From assembly GCF_012940005.1 (NCBI RefSeq), contig NZ_SPMX01000038.1:1-38504 (forward strand): DNA of 38,504 nt, read 5' to 3'. The DNA is from Candidatus Accumulibacter contiguus. Lineage in GTDB: Bacteria > Pseudomonadota > Gammaproteobacteria > Burkholderiales > Rhodocyclaceae. Positions 7,927 to 16,945 of this stretch are shown piece by piece. The notes under the pieces were generated by a model. The model was given only the letters and a program-made list of their open reading frames with translations, had not been told where the DNA came from and ran no database searches. Position 1 is the stretch's first letter. Each line of letters begins with the position of its first letter. Both the position numbers and the translations under genes were made by a program.

Positions 7927-8409
7927 ATGAAGCGCAAGGTATACGTTGAAACCTCGGTCATCAGCTACCTGACGGCTCGTCCCAGCAAGACCATTCTCGG
8001 GGCAGCCCATCAGCAAATTACTCTTGCTTGGTGGGAAACCCGCAACCAGTACGAACTGCTGGTGTCGGAGGCGGTATTGCGTGAGTGTGGCTCTGGTGAC
8101 CCAGATGCAGCCGAGAAACGGCTGGCTGTGTTGAATGATGTGCCTTTGCTCTTAATCACTGAGCAGGCACTCCATATCGCGGAGTCGTTGGTAGGACATG
8201 GAATTGTGCCGGTCAAGGTTGCGGAAGATGCGCTGCACATCGCGGTCGCCACGGTCAGCGGTATGGATTATTTGCTGACATGGAACTGTCGGCATATCGC
8301 AAACCCGGAGCTACAAAGATGCATTGCGGAGTACTTTGAGCAGATTGGTCTATTTCTACCCTTCATTTGTACACCGGAAGAACTTCTTGGAGAAGCCAAT
8401 GCTGAATGA
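7927..8409 (+). CDS. PIN-domain protein, probable VapC-like toxin
   Basis: A 160-residue PIN-domain protein. PIN proteins are Mg-dependent ribonucleases and the usual toxins of VapBC modules. The N-terminus KVYVETSVISYL places an acidic residue (Glu8) where many family members have Asp. A second acidic cluster is VAEDALHIAVA (Asp101), followed by MDYLLTWNCRHI (Asp114, Asn120). It overlaps the following small gene by 11 bases, indicating translational coupling and a shared function. No antitoxin precedes it, so the downstream gene is the natural candidate partner. The pair lies in a cassette ending with an attC site. Confidence 0.8.
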   Translation: MKRKVYVETSVISYLTARPSKTILGAAHQQITLAWWETRNQYELLVSEAVLRECGSGDPDAAEKRLAVLNDVPLLLITEQALHIAESLVGHGIVPVKVAEDALHIAVATVSGMDYLLTWNCRHIANPELQRCIAEYFEQIGLFLPFICTPEELLGEANAE

Positions 8410-8605
8410 CGAAGTGATCGATGAAGTGCGGGCCATTCGTGACGCCCATGCCGCTAGATTTGCTTACGACCTGCGCGCGATTTATGCAGACCTGAAAAGG
8501 TCGGAGGCTGAGCGTATTGCCGCCGGCCATCCCTTTGTTTCTCCTCCATCTGAACTTCCTACGCCTAACTCTGCATTGCAGCGGACTCGCTTCGCTCACC
8601 GCTGA
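8399..8605 (+). CDS. Small protein paired with the PIN protein, possible antitoxin
   Basis: A 68-residue protein starting MLNDEVIDEVRAIRDAHAAR. The first 50 or so residues are a charged helical module (DLRAIYADLKRSEAERIAAG) that I recall as a short companion encoded just after this type of PIN gene. The last 14 residues are translated from inside the attC site, a normal property of cassette genes and probably unimportant. It starts inside the PIN gene with GGAG upstream. It could be the antitoxin; no DNA-binding motif is obvious. Confidence 0.65.
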   Translation: MLNDEVIDEVRAIRDAHAARFAYDLRAIYADLKRSEAERIAAGHPFVSPPSELPTPNSALQRTRFAHR

Positions 8606-8620
8606 ATTTGAACGTTCGGC
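8563..8620 (+). other. attC site of an integron-type cassette
   Basis: The 58-base site opens with GCCTAAC (8563-8569) and closes with GTTCGGC (8614-8620), one base off the exact complement. The inner arms ATTGCAGCGG and CCGCTGAAT pair except for a single unpaired G in the left arm, the hallmark extrahelical base that sets orientation in folded attC sites. The transposase frame on the other strand ends within it. Confidence 0.75.
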
Positions 8621-9479
8621 AAATCCTGCTGGTAACGCGCCAGCGGCGTGATTCCTTCCAGTCCGTCATGGGGGCTGTGGTGATAGACCCGTTCGACCCA
8701 CGCCCACAGGCGCGCATTGATGTCCGCCAGACCGGTGATGTGGCGCTCGTCGAGTTCAGAAAGAAACTGATCGCGACAGGTGCGGTGCCAGCGCTCCAGC
8801 TTCCCCTTGCCTTCGGGCGCATATGGCCGGCAATAGATCAACTGAATGCCCAGGCGGGCGCAGATCCCTTGCCAGATGTGGGCGCGGTAGGCGGCACCGT
8901 GATCGACGACCAGCTTGAGCGGGATGCCGCGTTTCAGGATCGCCTGCTTGAGCACGCCCTCGATGTCCAGCGCCGTCTCCCCGGGGCAGAAGGCGCCGTG
9001 GGCGAGCAAACGTGAGGCATCATCGAACAATACCCTTTGGCGAGCTTGCCGCCGATGGGGACCTGCGGAGCGTGCATCACGTCGCTGTACCAGATCGCGC
9101 CGGCCGAAGCGGCGACGAAACTGCGCCTCTCCTCGGGCAGGCTGGCCGAGCCGGTGAGGCGGGAAAGACCGTGTTGCTGGAGCAGACGATGGATCGTCGA
9201 TCGCGACAGACTCCCGCGGGCGACGGTTCCAGCGGTTTCGAGCAACTGCCGAATCTGGCGAATCGAGCGCCGGGGATTATCCCGTTTGGCCGCCAGAATC
9301 GCGGCCTGGATGGCCTCGGAAAGCTTCGATTGCCCGCGGTCGGCGCGCGCCTTCGGCATCAGGCCATCGAGGCCTTGGGCTCGGTAGGTGTACCACCCTT
9401 GAATCGTCTTCTCGCCCAGATGGCGCCGACGGGTGCCGGGAATAGCGTATTCACGTACGGCCAGATATGACCATCGCAT
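8596..9479 (-). pseudogene. DDE (rve-type, IS481-like) transposase with a frameshift
   Basis: The minus strand from ATG 9479 reads MRWSYLAVREYAIPGTRRRH, then a helix-turn-helix region with KTIQGWYTYRAQGLDGLMPK and a second one (RSTIHRLLQQHGLSRL). The integrase core follows: IWYSDVMHAPQVPIGGK (first Asp), LKLVVDHGAAYRAH (second Asp) and GKGKLERWHRT (Glu). Near 9028 the frame breaks between KLAKGY and FDDASRLL, so the protein is disrupted. The gene ends at 8596 inside the attC site. It lies directly against the ATP synthase gamma gene, whose upstream operon is absent. The exact insertion-sequence family is uncertain. Confidence 0.75.
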
Positions 9480-9503
9480 GCACAGGGTCGTAGGAGCCAG
9501 CCG

Positions 9504-10358
9504 ATGAGCCGCCGGCGTGAGATCGCCAGGCGGCTGGAAGCGCTGTCCGATATCGGTGGCATCCTGTCGGCGATGAAGGGATTGGCTCTGATGGAGACCC
9601 GCATCCTGGGCAATTTCCTCGTCAGCCAGCAGCGCATGGTGGCAGGGATCGAAACGGCCGCCGCCGATTTCCTGGCCTGGCACGCCGAATTCAGCAGCGA
9701 GCCGGTTGCGGGACGGGAACTCTGCGTGCTGGTGGGCTCGGAACAGGGCTTCTGCGGCGATTTCAACGAAGCGCTGTTGGCGCGGATGGCGGCACTGTGT
9801 GAGGAAAAGGAGGCGCCGGTTCGTTGGCTGGTCGTCGGTAGCCGTCTGGCAGCTCGAATCGGCGAACGCGACTGCGTTGCCCTGGCGCTGCCGGGCGCCA
9901 TTGTCGCCGACGAAGTTCCAGCCGTTCTGCTGCGCTTGACGCGCGAGCTCGGCGGCTTGCTGGCCCGCGAGGTGTACGCCGGTTACGGGCTCTCGGCCCT
10001 CTCTCATTGTGATGCCAGTGGCGATATGCGCATGCGTCATCTGCTGCCCTTGCGCGATCTGCCCGCTCCCGAGCGGGCGTATGCGTACCCGGCGGAAATG
10101 AATCTGCGTCCCATCGAGTTCCTGCGCGGGCTGACCGGGCATTATCTGCACGCGGTACTGAACGAGCTGCTGTACAGCTCGCTGATGGCCGAGAACCGGC
10201 AACGGCAGGCACACATGGATCGTGCCCTGCAGCGACTCGATGAAGACAGCGAGCGGCTCAGACTCCGCTACAACAGCCAGCGCCAGGAGGAAATTACCGA
10301 GGAAATCGAGCTGATCCTGCTCTCGGCCGACATGCTGAGCGAAGCCGAACACGGTTGA
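9504..10358 (+). CDS. atpG: Orphan ATP synthase gamma subunit, N-ATPase type
   Basis: A 284-residue gamma-like subunit. It starts MSRRREIARRLEALSDIGG, then has ILSAMKGLALMETRIL, where ordinary F1 gamma subunits have a KITKAMxMVAASK segment, and a central LVGSEQGFCGDFN matching the conserved 'SDRGLCGxxN' region. The C-terminal coiled coil (NRQRQAHMDRALQRLDEDSE) closes the rotor shaft. Its divergence fits the separate N-ATPase operon (Na+- or H+-translocating), where atpG is last. No other ATPase gene is present; a transposase scar lies immediately upstream. The ribosome site AGGAG before 9504 is intact, but a promoter is not evident, and a lone gamma subunit cannot form a pump. Confidence 0.8.
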   Translation: MSRRREIARRLEALSDIGGILSAMKGLALMETRILGNFLVSQQRMVAGIETAAADFLAWHAEFSSEPVAGRELCVLVGSEQGFCGDFNEALLARMAALCEEKEAPVRWLVVGSRLAARIGERDCVALALPGAIVADEVPAVLLRLTRELGGLLAREVYAGYGLSALSHCDASGDMRMRHLLPLRDLPAPERAYAYPAEMNLRPIEFLRGLTGHYLHAVLNELLYSSLMAENRQRQAHMDRALQRLDEDSERLRLRYNSQRQEEITEEIELILLSADMLSEAEHG

Positions 10359-10591
10359 ATGCGGCGCACGGTTTTCGCGGTTTCCTCTCTGCGTTGGCGG
10401 AGTTCGCGTCGACTAGGGTAAGGGGGGTCTTGAGCAACCATCCCAGATTGCGGCAGACTAGCGCGCAACAACAGTTTGAGGGGCAACATTCTTCATGATT
10501 GCCATTGCAGCAGTCGTCACTTTTAATGTGAAAAGTTAGATGAACAATAACGATCCGTCGCTCTTTTTTCAGCCGAACCCGGAGTAGCGCA
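10359..10591. other. Intergenic region before the permease operon
   Basis: No gene is supported. It contains a small perfect inverted repeat ACTTTT-AATGTG-AAAAGT at 10519-10536, about 55 bases before the permease start. An operator for a regulator is possible but no specific factor is recognised. Confidence 0.4.
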
Positions 10592-11644
10592 ATGCGTGTA
10601 GTGCACATCGAAGAGTCTTCCCAGAGGAGACTGGCCAAATGGTTGCTCAGCCTTTTCATCGCAACGGTTGCCTGGGTTTTGGCCTACAGCCAACTCACCG
10701 CCTTTGCCAACTGGGTCGTCGGACTGCTCAGCCTTTCCCGTGAGACCCACTTCGGCGAAGCCGTCCATTTCTTCTTCTACGATACCCTCAAGGTATTGCT
10801 GCTGCTGACCGGCATCGTCTTCGTCATGGGCATCATCCAGACCTTTTTCTCGCCGGAACGTACGCGGGCGCTACTTTCCGGCAAGCGGGAAGGTGTCGGC
10901 AATGTGCTGGCGGCTACGCTGGGAATTGTGACGCCGTTCTGCTCCTGCTCGGCCGTGCCGCTGTTCATCGGCCTTCTCTCCGCCGGGGTACCGCTGGGAG
11001 TGACCTTCTCCTTCCTGATCTCGGCACCAATGGTCAATGAGGTGGCCTTGGTGCTGCTGTTTGGCATGTTCGGCTGGAAAGTTGCCGGCCTCTACCTTGG
11101 ACTGGGGCTGCTGGTGGCCATCATCGCCGGCCTGGTGATCGGCAAGCTGAAGATGGAACGACACCTTGAGGATTGGGTACAGAAAATCCTCGCTGGCCAA
11201 GTCGCCCAAGCAGACGGCGAGCGCCTTTCCTGGCTGGAACGTCTTGAGGCCGGCGGCGCGCACATGCGCGAGATTGTCGGCAAGGTGTGGCCCTACATTC
11301 TGGCGGGCATTGCGCTGGGTGCCGCCATCCACGGCTATGTGCCGCAGGACTTCATGGCCTCGTTCATGGGCAAGGATGTGTGGTGGGCAGTCCCGGCCGC
11401 CGTTCTGCTCGGGGTACCGATGTATACCAACGCGGCGGGAATCATTCCGATTGTCGAAGCCCTGATCGGAAAAGGAGCCGCCCTGGGTACGGTCCTCGCG
11501 TTCATGATGGCGGTGATCGCGCTTTCGGCACCGGAGATGATCATTCTACGGAAGGCGCTGAAGCCGACCTTGATCGCGACCTTTGTCGGTGTCGTGGCGA
11601 CCGGCATTCTGCTGGTGGGCTACATTTTCAACTGGCTGCTATGA
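10592..11644 (+). CDS. DUF318/ArsP-like permease
   Basis: A 350-residue inner-membrane protein with about eight to ten hydrophobic segments in two halves. The diagnostic motif is TPFCSCSAVPLF (Cys117 and Cys119) at the start of the first permease half, and TNAAGIIP in the second half. This family includes ArsP, which exports organoarsenicals, and other permeases encoded beside thioredoxin-like proteins. Here a broken thioredoxin lipoprotein and an intact CxxC protein follow directly, the usual arrangement. ATG 10592 has GGAG upstream. Substrate unknown; an arsenic role is not proven by sequence. Confidence 0.85.
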   Translation: MRVVHIEESSQRRLAKWLLSLFIATVAWVLAYSQLTAFANWVVGLLSLSRETHFGEAVHFFFYDTLKVLLLLTGIVFVMGIIQTFFSPERTRALLSGKREGVGNVLAATLGIVTPFCSCSAVPLFIGLLSAGVPLGVTFSFLISAPMVNEVALVLLFGMFGWKVAGLYLGLGLLVAIIAGLVIGKLKMERHLEDWVQKILAGQVAQADGERLSWLERLEAGGAHMREIVGKVWPYILAGIALGAAIHGYVPQDFMASFMGKDVWWAVPAAVLLGVPMYTNAAGIIPIVEALIGKGAALGTVLAFMMAVIALSAPEMIILRKALKPTLIATFVGVVATGILLVGYIFNWLL

Positions 11645-11823
11645 TGGATACCTCGCCTTGGCTTCGGGCTCTTCTCCTGGCCATCGCCGTCTTGCCGATG
11701 CCTGCCTGCGACCGGGGCGACCCCTTTACGAGCGCTTCTCCCGGCATGCGCCTGGTACAGAATGCCACCGCTTCAGGACTGCCTACGGTGGTCGAGTTCT
11801 TCGGCCTCGCTTCATCTTCTTGA
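11641..11823 (+). pseudogene. Truncated thioredoxin-domain lipoprotein
   Basis: A 60-residue frame overlaps the permease stop by ATGA. It starts with a hydrophobic signal (LRALLLAIAVLPMPAC) carrying a plausible lipobox Cys23, then MRLVQNATASGLPTVVEFFG, which is the beginning of a thioredoxin fold. In homologous proteins the WCxxC active site comes next, but here the frame reads LASSS and stops. The rest of the domain is missing and the next gene starts 19 bases later. An internal deletion is the simplest explanation. The operon position is typical of a periplasmic thioredoxin serving the permease. Confidence 0.65.
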
Positions 11824-11842
11824 CCCAACGAAAGGAAACTCC

Positions 11843-12073
11843 ATGAAGAGCATCAAAGTCCTCGGCACCGGCTGCGCCAAATGTCGCACAACCATCGCCC
11901 TCGTCGAGGCGGTGGCCAAGGAAAAAGGAGTGGAGATCACGCTCGAAAAAGTTGAAAGCCTGCCGGACATCATGAGCTATGGCGTGATGTCCACACCTGG
12001 CGTAGTCATTGACGGGCAGGTGGTGCATGCCGGTGGCGTGCCCACACGCGGCAAGGTGGAAGGCTGGCTCTGA
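11843..12073 (+). CDS. Small redox-active CxxC thioredoxin-like protein
   Basis: A 76-residue protein of the thioredoxin_3 type (redox-active disulfide protein 2). It begins MKSIKVLGTGCAKC, with the active-site pair Cys11 and Cys14, has a cis-proline segment VMSTPGVVIDGQVVHAG and ends in a short helix. It has no signal peptide. The longer frame upstream has no good ribosome site, whereas GGAAACTCC precedes this ATG. Members are commonly encoded with DUF318 permeases and are thought to exchange electrons or deliver the substrate to the permease. Confidence 0.88.
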   Translation: MKSIKVLGTGCAKCRTTIALVEAVAKEKGVEITLEKVESLPDIMSYGVMSTPGVVIDGQVVHAGGVPTRGKVEGWL

Positions 12074-12083
12074 AGGGCTGCCA

Positions 12084-12278
12084 ATGGGGTTGATCCGGCA
12101 ACGGCGAACTGCGGTGATTTCCCACCAATGGTCGGTGATGACGTTTCACGAACGCTTCGATCAGGTCGTTGCCCTGATCCTTTCAGCGGTGATCACCGTG
12201 ATCAGCGTGGTGTCGCTGCTCAAACTGATCCAGATCGTCTTCACGCTGCTGATCCTCGACGCATTCAATCCGCTATGA
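12084..12278 (+). CDS. PsiE-like membrane protein, truncated
   Basis: A 64-residue frame: residues 19 onward read MTFHERFDQVVALILSAVIT, followed by a long hydrophobic helix ending LLILDAFNPL. This corresponds to the first membrane segment of PsiE-like (phosphate-starvation-inducible E) proteins, which normally go on for three further segments; here the frame ends immediately and the M48 gene starts inside its last codon. The start could be 12084 or 12138. In the stress-tolerance locus a PsiE-like gene precedes an M48 protease and DegP, matching this order. It is probably a deletion product. Confidence 0.5.
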   Translation: MGLIRQRRTAVISHQWSVMTFHERFDQVVALILSAVITVISVVSLLKLIQIVFTLLILDAFNPL

Positions 12279-13240
12279 CAGGAAGTGATCCACGGGATGG
12301 GCCGCAAATTTGGCCGCGGCATCGTTCGATCAACCGCCTCCAGACGGCGCTGCTGGTCTTGACATTGATCGGTATCGCTGCGCTGGCAAGTGGTCTGCTT
12401 TTCGGCGAAGGTGGCCTCTGGATGGCACTGGGTGCGAGCATCTTCGCACTGCTGTTCGAACCGGCGGCAACCTCCACGCTGACGCTGAGGTTGTACCGTG
12501 CACGTCCCATTCATCCGGGCGACGCGCCCGAACTGTGGGAGATCGTGCGCGATCTGGCCACCCGTGCCGGCCTGCCCGCCGTCCCGATTCCGCACTACAT
12601 CCCCAGTGCCGTGGTCAATGCATTTGCGACAGGCTCGAAGCGTCATTCGGCCATTGCGCTGACCGATGGCATCTTGCGCAGCCTGACGCCGCGCGAGCTG
12701 GCGGGTGTCATTGGTCATGAGGTTGCGCATATCGCCAATGAAGATTTGCGTGTCATGGGGCTGGCGGATTACATCAGCCGGCTCACCAGCCTCCTGGCCA
12801 TGCTGGGGCAGATTGCGATTATTCTCAGCCTGCCCGCGCTGCTTGTCGGGGCGGCGGAAGTCAATTGGTTCGGCCTGTTCCTGCTGGCGGTGTCTCCACA
12901 ACTGGCATTGCTTGCTCAACTCGGCCTGTCTCGGGTACGCGAGTTCGATGCCGATCATTTGGCGGCGCAGCTGACCGGCGACCCGCATGGTCTGGCATCG
13001 GCCTTGGCGAAGATTGAACGGGTGAGCCGCTCCTGGCGAGCCTGGCTAATGCCGGGTTGGGGAAATCCGGAGCCATCCTGGTTACGCACGCATCCAGCCA
13101 CGCCGGATCGCATCGCCCGACTGCTTGAACTCGTACCCCAGCATCCCGTGACGCTGCGGCCCCATCCCTTCTACACCGCCCCGGAACCCGTCAAGGCGAT
13201 GCGCTCGCCGCGCTGGCACCCCGGCGGCCTCTGGCGCTGA
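12275..13240 (+). CDS. M48-family zinc metalloprotease (HtpX-like)
   Basis: A 321-residue membrane protease. Two N-terminal hydrophobic segments (about 22-63) precede the catalytic domain. The zinc site is GHEVAHI (His148, Glu149, His152) and the third ligand is probably Glu223 in RVREFDADHLAA. A further hydrophobic pair (about 165-212) lies between them, as in HtpX, and the C-terminal THPATPDRIARL segment is also typical. HtpX-like enzymes degrade misfolded membrane proteins. It starts within the last codon of the PsiE fragment and ends 22 bases before the HtrA gene, so the two proteases are probably co-transcribed for envelope stress. Confidence 0.9.
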   Translation: MTGSDPRDGPQIWPRHRSINRLQTALLVLTLIGIAALASGLLFGEGGLWMALGASIFALLFEPAATSTLTLRLYRARPIHPGDAPELWEIVRDLATRAGLPAVPIPHYIPSAVVNAFATGSKRHSAIALTDGILRSLTPRELAGVIGHEVAHIANEDLRVMGLADYISRLTSLLAMLGQIAIILSLPALLVGAAEVNWFGLFLLAVSPQLALLAQLGLSRVREFDADHLAAQLTGDPHGLASALAKIERVSRSWRAWLMPGWGNPEPSWLRTHPATPDRIARLLELVPQHPVTLRPHPFYTAPEPVKAMRSPRWHPGGLWR

Positions 13241-13262
13241 TTCGAACCAAGGAGACCTTGCG

Positions 13263-14414
<1,152 letters not shown>

Positions 14415-14535
14415 GTGCGCTGGTACAGAAAAGCTTTTTTCGCCCGCAGTAGGGGAAAACGAGGGGAAAGCCGTCCGAAAGTCCGCAAAGTCGACGAAAT
14501 CCGGCCCGCTCATTCCGCATCGTGAAGTTTTGCGG

Positions 14536-14563
14536 TTTTCCCTTTTCCCTTTTCCCTTTTCCC
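14536..14563 (+). repeat. Tandem repeat of TTTTCCC, four copies
   Basis: Four exact copies of TTTTCCC (14536, 14543, 14550, 14557) lie in the convergent intergenic region between the HtrA gene and the AI-2E-type permease. It is a simple tandem repeat prone to length change; no function is indicated. Confidence 0.9.
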
Positions 14564-14605
14564 TACTCCCAGTCCGACAGGCTGCTGGAAAACCTACCCC
14601 GGTAA

Positions 14606-14628
14606 GGGCAGGCCGCCCTCCCCTGCCC
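14606..14628. other. Hairpin between convergent genes
   Basis: GGGCAGG at 14606-14612 pairs with CCTGCCC at 14622-14628 around a 9-base loop, 26 bases beyond the stop of the minus-strand permease gene. It lacks a following T-run on either strand, so it may stabilise the 3' end rather than act as a classical terminator. Confidence 0.4.
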
Positions 14629-14654
14629 GCTGCTCCAATCATTCCGCTGCGCGT

Positions 14655-15668
14655 TCAGATCAGCTCCCGACTCGACAGTTCGTCCTTGAGCCAGGCATAA
14701 CAGATCGGCGCAGCCACCAGACCAGCGAGACCGAAGCTGCTCTCCATGAGCAGCATCGCAGTCAGCAGTTCCCAGGCCTTGGCCCGGATCTGGGCACCGA
14801 CGATACGCGCGTTGAGAAAATACTCGAGCTTGTGGATGAATACCAGGAAAACCAGTGACGAGATCGCCACGCCGGGCGAGTGTGCCAGGCTGACGACGAA
14901 GATCACGGTATTGGAGATCAGGTTGCCGACTACCGGCAGCAGGCCGACAATGAAGGTGACGACGATCATGGTCTTGGTGAGCGGCAGGTGCACACCAAAG
15001 AGCGGTAGCACGACGACGAGGTAGAGTGTGGTGAAGGCGGTATTCAGCGCCGAGATCCGGACCTGGGCGAAGACGACCCGGCGGAAGGCCTCGCCGAGGC
15101 GAAAAACCCGCTCGGCCAGCGCGCGCGTCAGCGGCCTCATGCTTTCGCCGGCGTCCGCCTCGCATAAGGACACCATGCCACCGATGATCATGCCGATCAG
15201 CAGGTGTGCGAGCAGGCGACCGGTTTCCTTGCCGATCATCTGCAGTTCGGCCGAATGTTCCCGTAGCCAGTGGCCAGCTCGTTCGCGAATGGCCTCGCCG
15301 CCTCGCGGCAGCAAGTCGGCGAGCCAGTTCGGCAGCGTCGAGCGGGAAGTCTCGATGATCTCGGCCATCTTGGCGAGCAGCGCAGCGAAACTGCCGCCCT
15401 CGCTGTTCATGAAGACAATCAGCCCGAGCACTGCCGCAGCCACCGCGCCGAGGACCAATAACACGACCAGACCAACAGCCATGGCCTTGGCGCGCGTGCT
15501 CGAGAGATGGCGTGCAAAGAACGGCGCCAGTACATGCACCAGTTCATACACCAGCAACCCGGCAATCAGCGCCGGCAAGAGGTGCACCTCGATGACCAGC
15601 AGCATCGCCAGCAAGGCAATGCTCCAGGAAACGTACTCGCTGACGGTCGTTTTCTTGAGTGGGTCCAT
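14655..15668 (-). CDS. AI-2E family transporter (PerM/YhhQ-type permease)
   Basis: A 337-residue integral membrane protein with about eight hydrophobic segments: two N-terminal pairs (about 12-45 and 62-88), a long soluble region (about 90-150), and a C-terminal group including LLPVVGNLISNTVIFVVSL and IHKLEYFLNARIVGAQI, the family's diagnostic region. Members of this family include Na+/H+ antiporters and putative exporters of signal or other small molecules; the substrate cannot be assigned. It is the last gene of the minus-strand operon, 45 bases after murI. Confidence 0.88.
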   Translation of the reverse strand: MDPLKKTTVSEYVSWSIALLAMLLVIEVHLLPALIAGLLVYELVHVLAPFFARHLSSTRAKAMAVGLVVLLVLGAVAAAVLGLIVFMNSEGGSFAALLAKMAEIIETSRSTLPNWLADLLPRGGEAIRERAGHWLREHSAELQMIGKETGRLLAHLLIGMIIGGMVSLCEADAGESMRPLTRALAERVFRLGEAFRRVVFAQVRISALNTAFTTLYLVVVLPLFGVHLPLTKTMIVVTFIVGLLPVVGNLISNTVIFVVSLAHSPGVAISSLVFLVFIHKLEYFLNARIVGAQIRAKAWELLTAMLLMESSFGLAGLVAAPICYAWLKDELSSRELI

Positions 15669-15713
15669 GGCGGCAATGAATGTGAGGTTGGCTGGCGGTC
15701 GTGTCCGTCAAGC

Positions 15714-16499
15714 TCAGGCGACGACCAGACGCGCGGCGCTGTACAGGCGGTCGTCCAGCCAGCGCAGGCCGAGTGCGGGCAAAGCGGCCTGCAGTCTTTC
15801 CGGCTGGGCGGTAGCCAGCAGCGTCAGTCGGCCTTGCCCGAGTGCGTCGGCGCCGGCCAGGCGAACGCACTGGCGGGCAACGGCGTCGGCAACGTCAACC
15901 AGCGTTGCCTGCTTGGCGACAATCGGTTCCAGCACCGGACAGAGGAAGGCGTAATGGGTACAACCAAGAACAATCTGATCGACGCCGGCAGCGAGCAGGG
16001 GCGCCAGATGACGACGCGCGTCCTCGACGAAATCCGGGTCGTCGAGGTACAGGGTTTCGACGCGGGTGGCCCAGCCGGGACAGGCCTCGATCTCGACCTG
16101 GACGCTGCCTGCGTGTTGCCGGATCAACTGTGCCAAGCGCTCGCTGCGCGCCGTCGACAGCGTCGCCAGGACAGCGATTCGACCACTGCGCGACATGGCC
16201 GCTGCAGGTTTGACGCCGGGCTCGACGCCGACCACGGGAAGCTTGGGAAAGTGTTCGCGAAAGGCCGCAACCGCTGCCGCGGTGGCGGTGTTGCAGGCGA
16301 CGACGATGACCCCGCAGCCCTGATCGACCAGATGATTGCCGATCGTCAGCACGCGCCGGCGAATGTAGGCGTCATCCTTGTCCCCATAGGGAAGGTGAGC
16401 CGTATCGGCAAGGTACACCAGATCCGCGCGCGGCAGCGCACGTGCAATGGCGGCCAATACCGAAAGTCCGCCGATACCGCTGTCGAAAATGCCAATCAT
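15714..16499 (-). CDS. murI: Glutamate racemase
   Basis: A 261-residue enzyme that converts L-glutamate to D-glutamate for peptidoglycan. The start IGIFDSGIGGLSVL holds the catalytic Asp of the DSGxGG motif. The two catalytic cysteines are Cys69 (VVACNTAT) and Cys180 (LGCTHY), and LPYGDK, a substrate-binding segment, lies near residue 37. All key residues are present and the length is usual. It is read after ridA with a 41-base gap and before the AI-2E-type permease, in a five-gene minus-strand group. Confidence 0.96.
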   Translation of the reverse strand: MIGIFDSGIGGLSVLAAIARALPRADLVYLADTAHLPYGDKDDAYIRRRVLTIGNHLVDQGCGVIVVACNTATAAAVAAFREHFPKLPVVGVEPGVKPAAAMSRSGRIAVLATLSTARSERLAQLIRQHAGSVQVEIEACPGWATRVETLYLDDPDFVEDARRHLAPLLAAGVDQIVLGCTHYAFLCPVLEPIVAKQATLVDVADAVARQCVRLAGADALGQGRLTLLATAQPERLQAALPALGLRWLDDRLYSAARLVVA

Positions 16500-16540
16500 C
16501 GGCTCAGGCAGAGGTTTGCGCCGCTGGCGCCGCCAGGCAG

Positions 16541-16885
16541 CTAGCGAGCGGCAACGACGGCAACTTCAATGAGGAAGTCGTGATGGGCCAGCTTGGCTTC
16601 GACGCAGACCCGCACCGGCGCGGTGCCGCGCGGAATCCACCGGTCCCAGACCGCATTGACCGCGATCGAATCGTCGATGTCGCGCAGATAAATGGTGACC
16701 ATCAGCAGGCGTGTCTTGTCGCTCCCCGCTTTTTCGAGCAGCTTTTCGATGCTGGCCAGAACCTCGCGTGTTTGGGTGGCGACGTTGCTGTCCAGCGTTT
16801 GCGGCGTTTCGACGAGATAGATGGTGTTCCCGTACGCGCAAATGTCTGAATACCGCTGTGTCGTTCCGTGCCGCTCTATCGCCAT
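16541..16885 (-). CDS. RidA-family (YjgF/YER057c/UK114) protein
   Basis: A 114-residue protein of the Rid family, whose best-known members hydrolyse reactive enamine/imine intermediates from PLP enzymes. The C-terminal core PRGTAPVRVCVEAKLA carries the conserved Arg that binds the substrate carboxylate, followed by an acidic residue in FLIEV. It resembles the YoaB/RutC-like subgroup more than archetypal RidA, so its substrate may differ. ATG 16885 is chosen over the alternative 16903 because GGGAGG lies at a suitable distance. It is 60 bases after the fumarase gene in the same operon. Confidence 0.88.
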   Translation of the reverse strand: MAIERHGTTQRYSDICAYGNTIYLVETPQTLDSNVATQTREVLASIEKLLEKAGSDKTRLLMVTIYLRDIDDSIAVNAVWDRWIPRGTAPVRVCVEAKLAHHDFLIEVAVVAAR

Positions 16886-16945
16886 GCCTTTTCCCTCCCG
16901 CAAAGCCGGCCTGGAGCCGGCTCCCCGCCTGTGACTCCCGGAAAC

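Noticed and set aside
8934-10352. 472-residue minus-strand frame spanning the gamma subunit gene
   Set aside because: Only its C-terminal part (from 9479) is a transposase; the rest is antisense shadow of the ATP synthase gamma gene.
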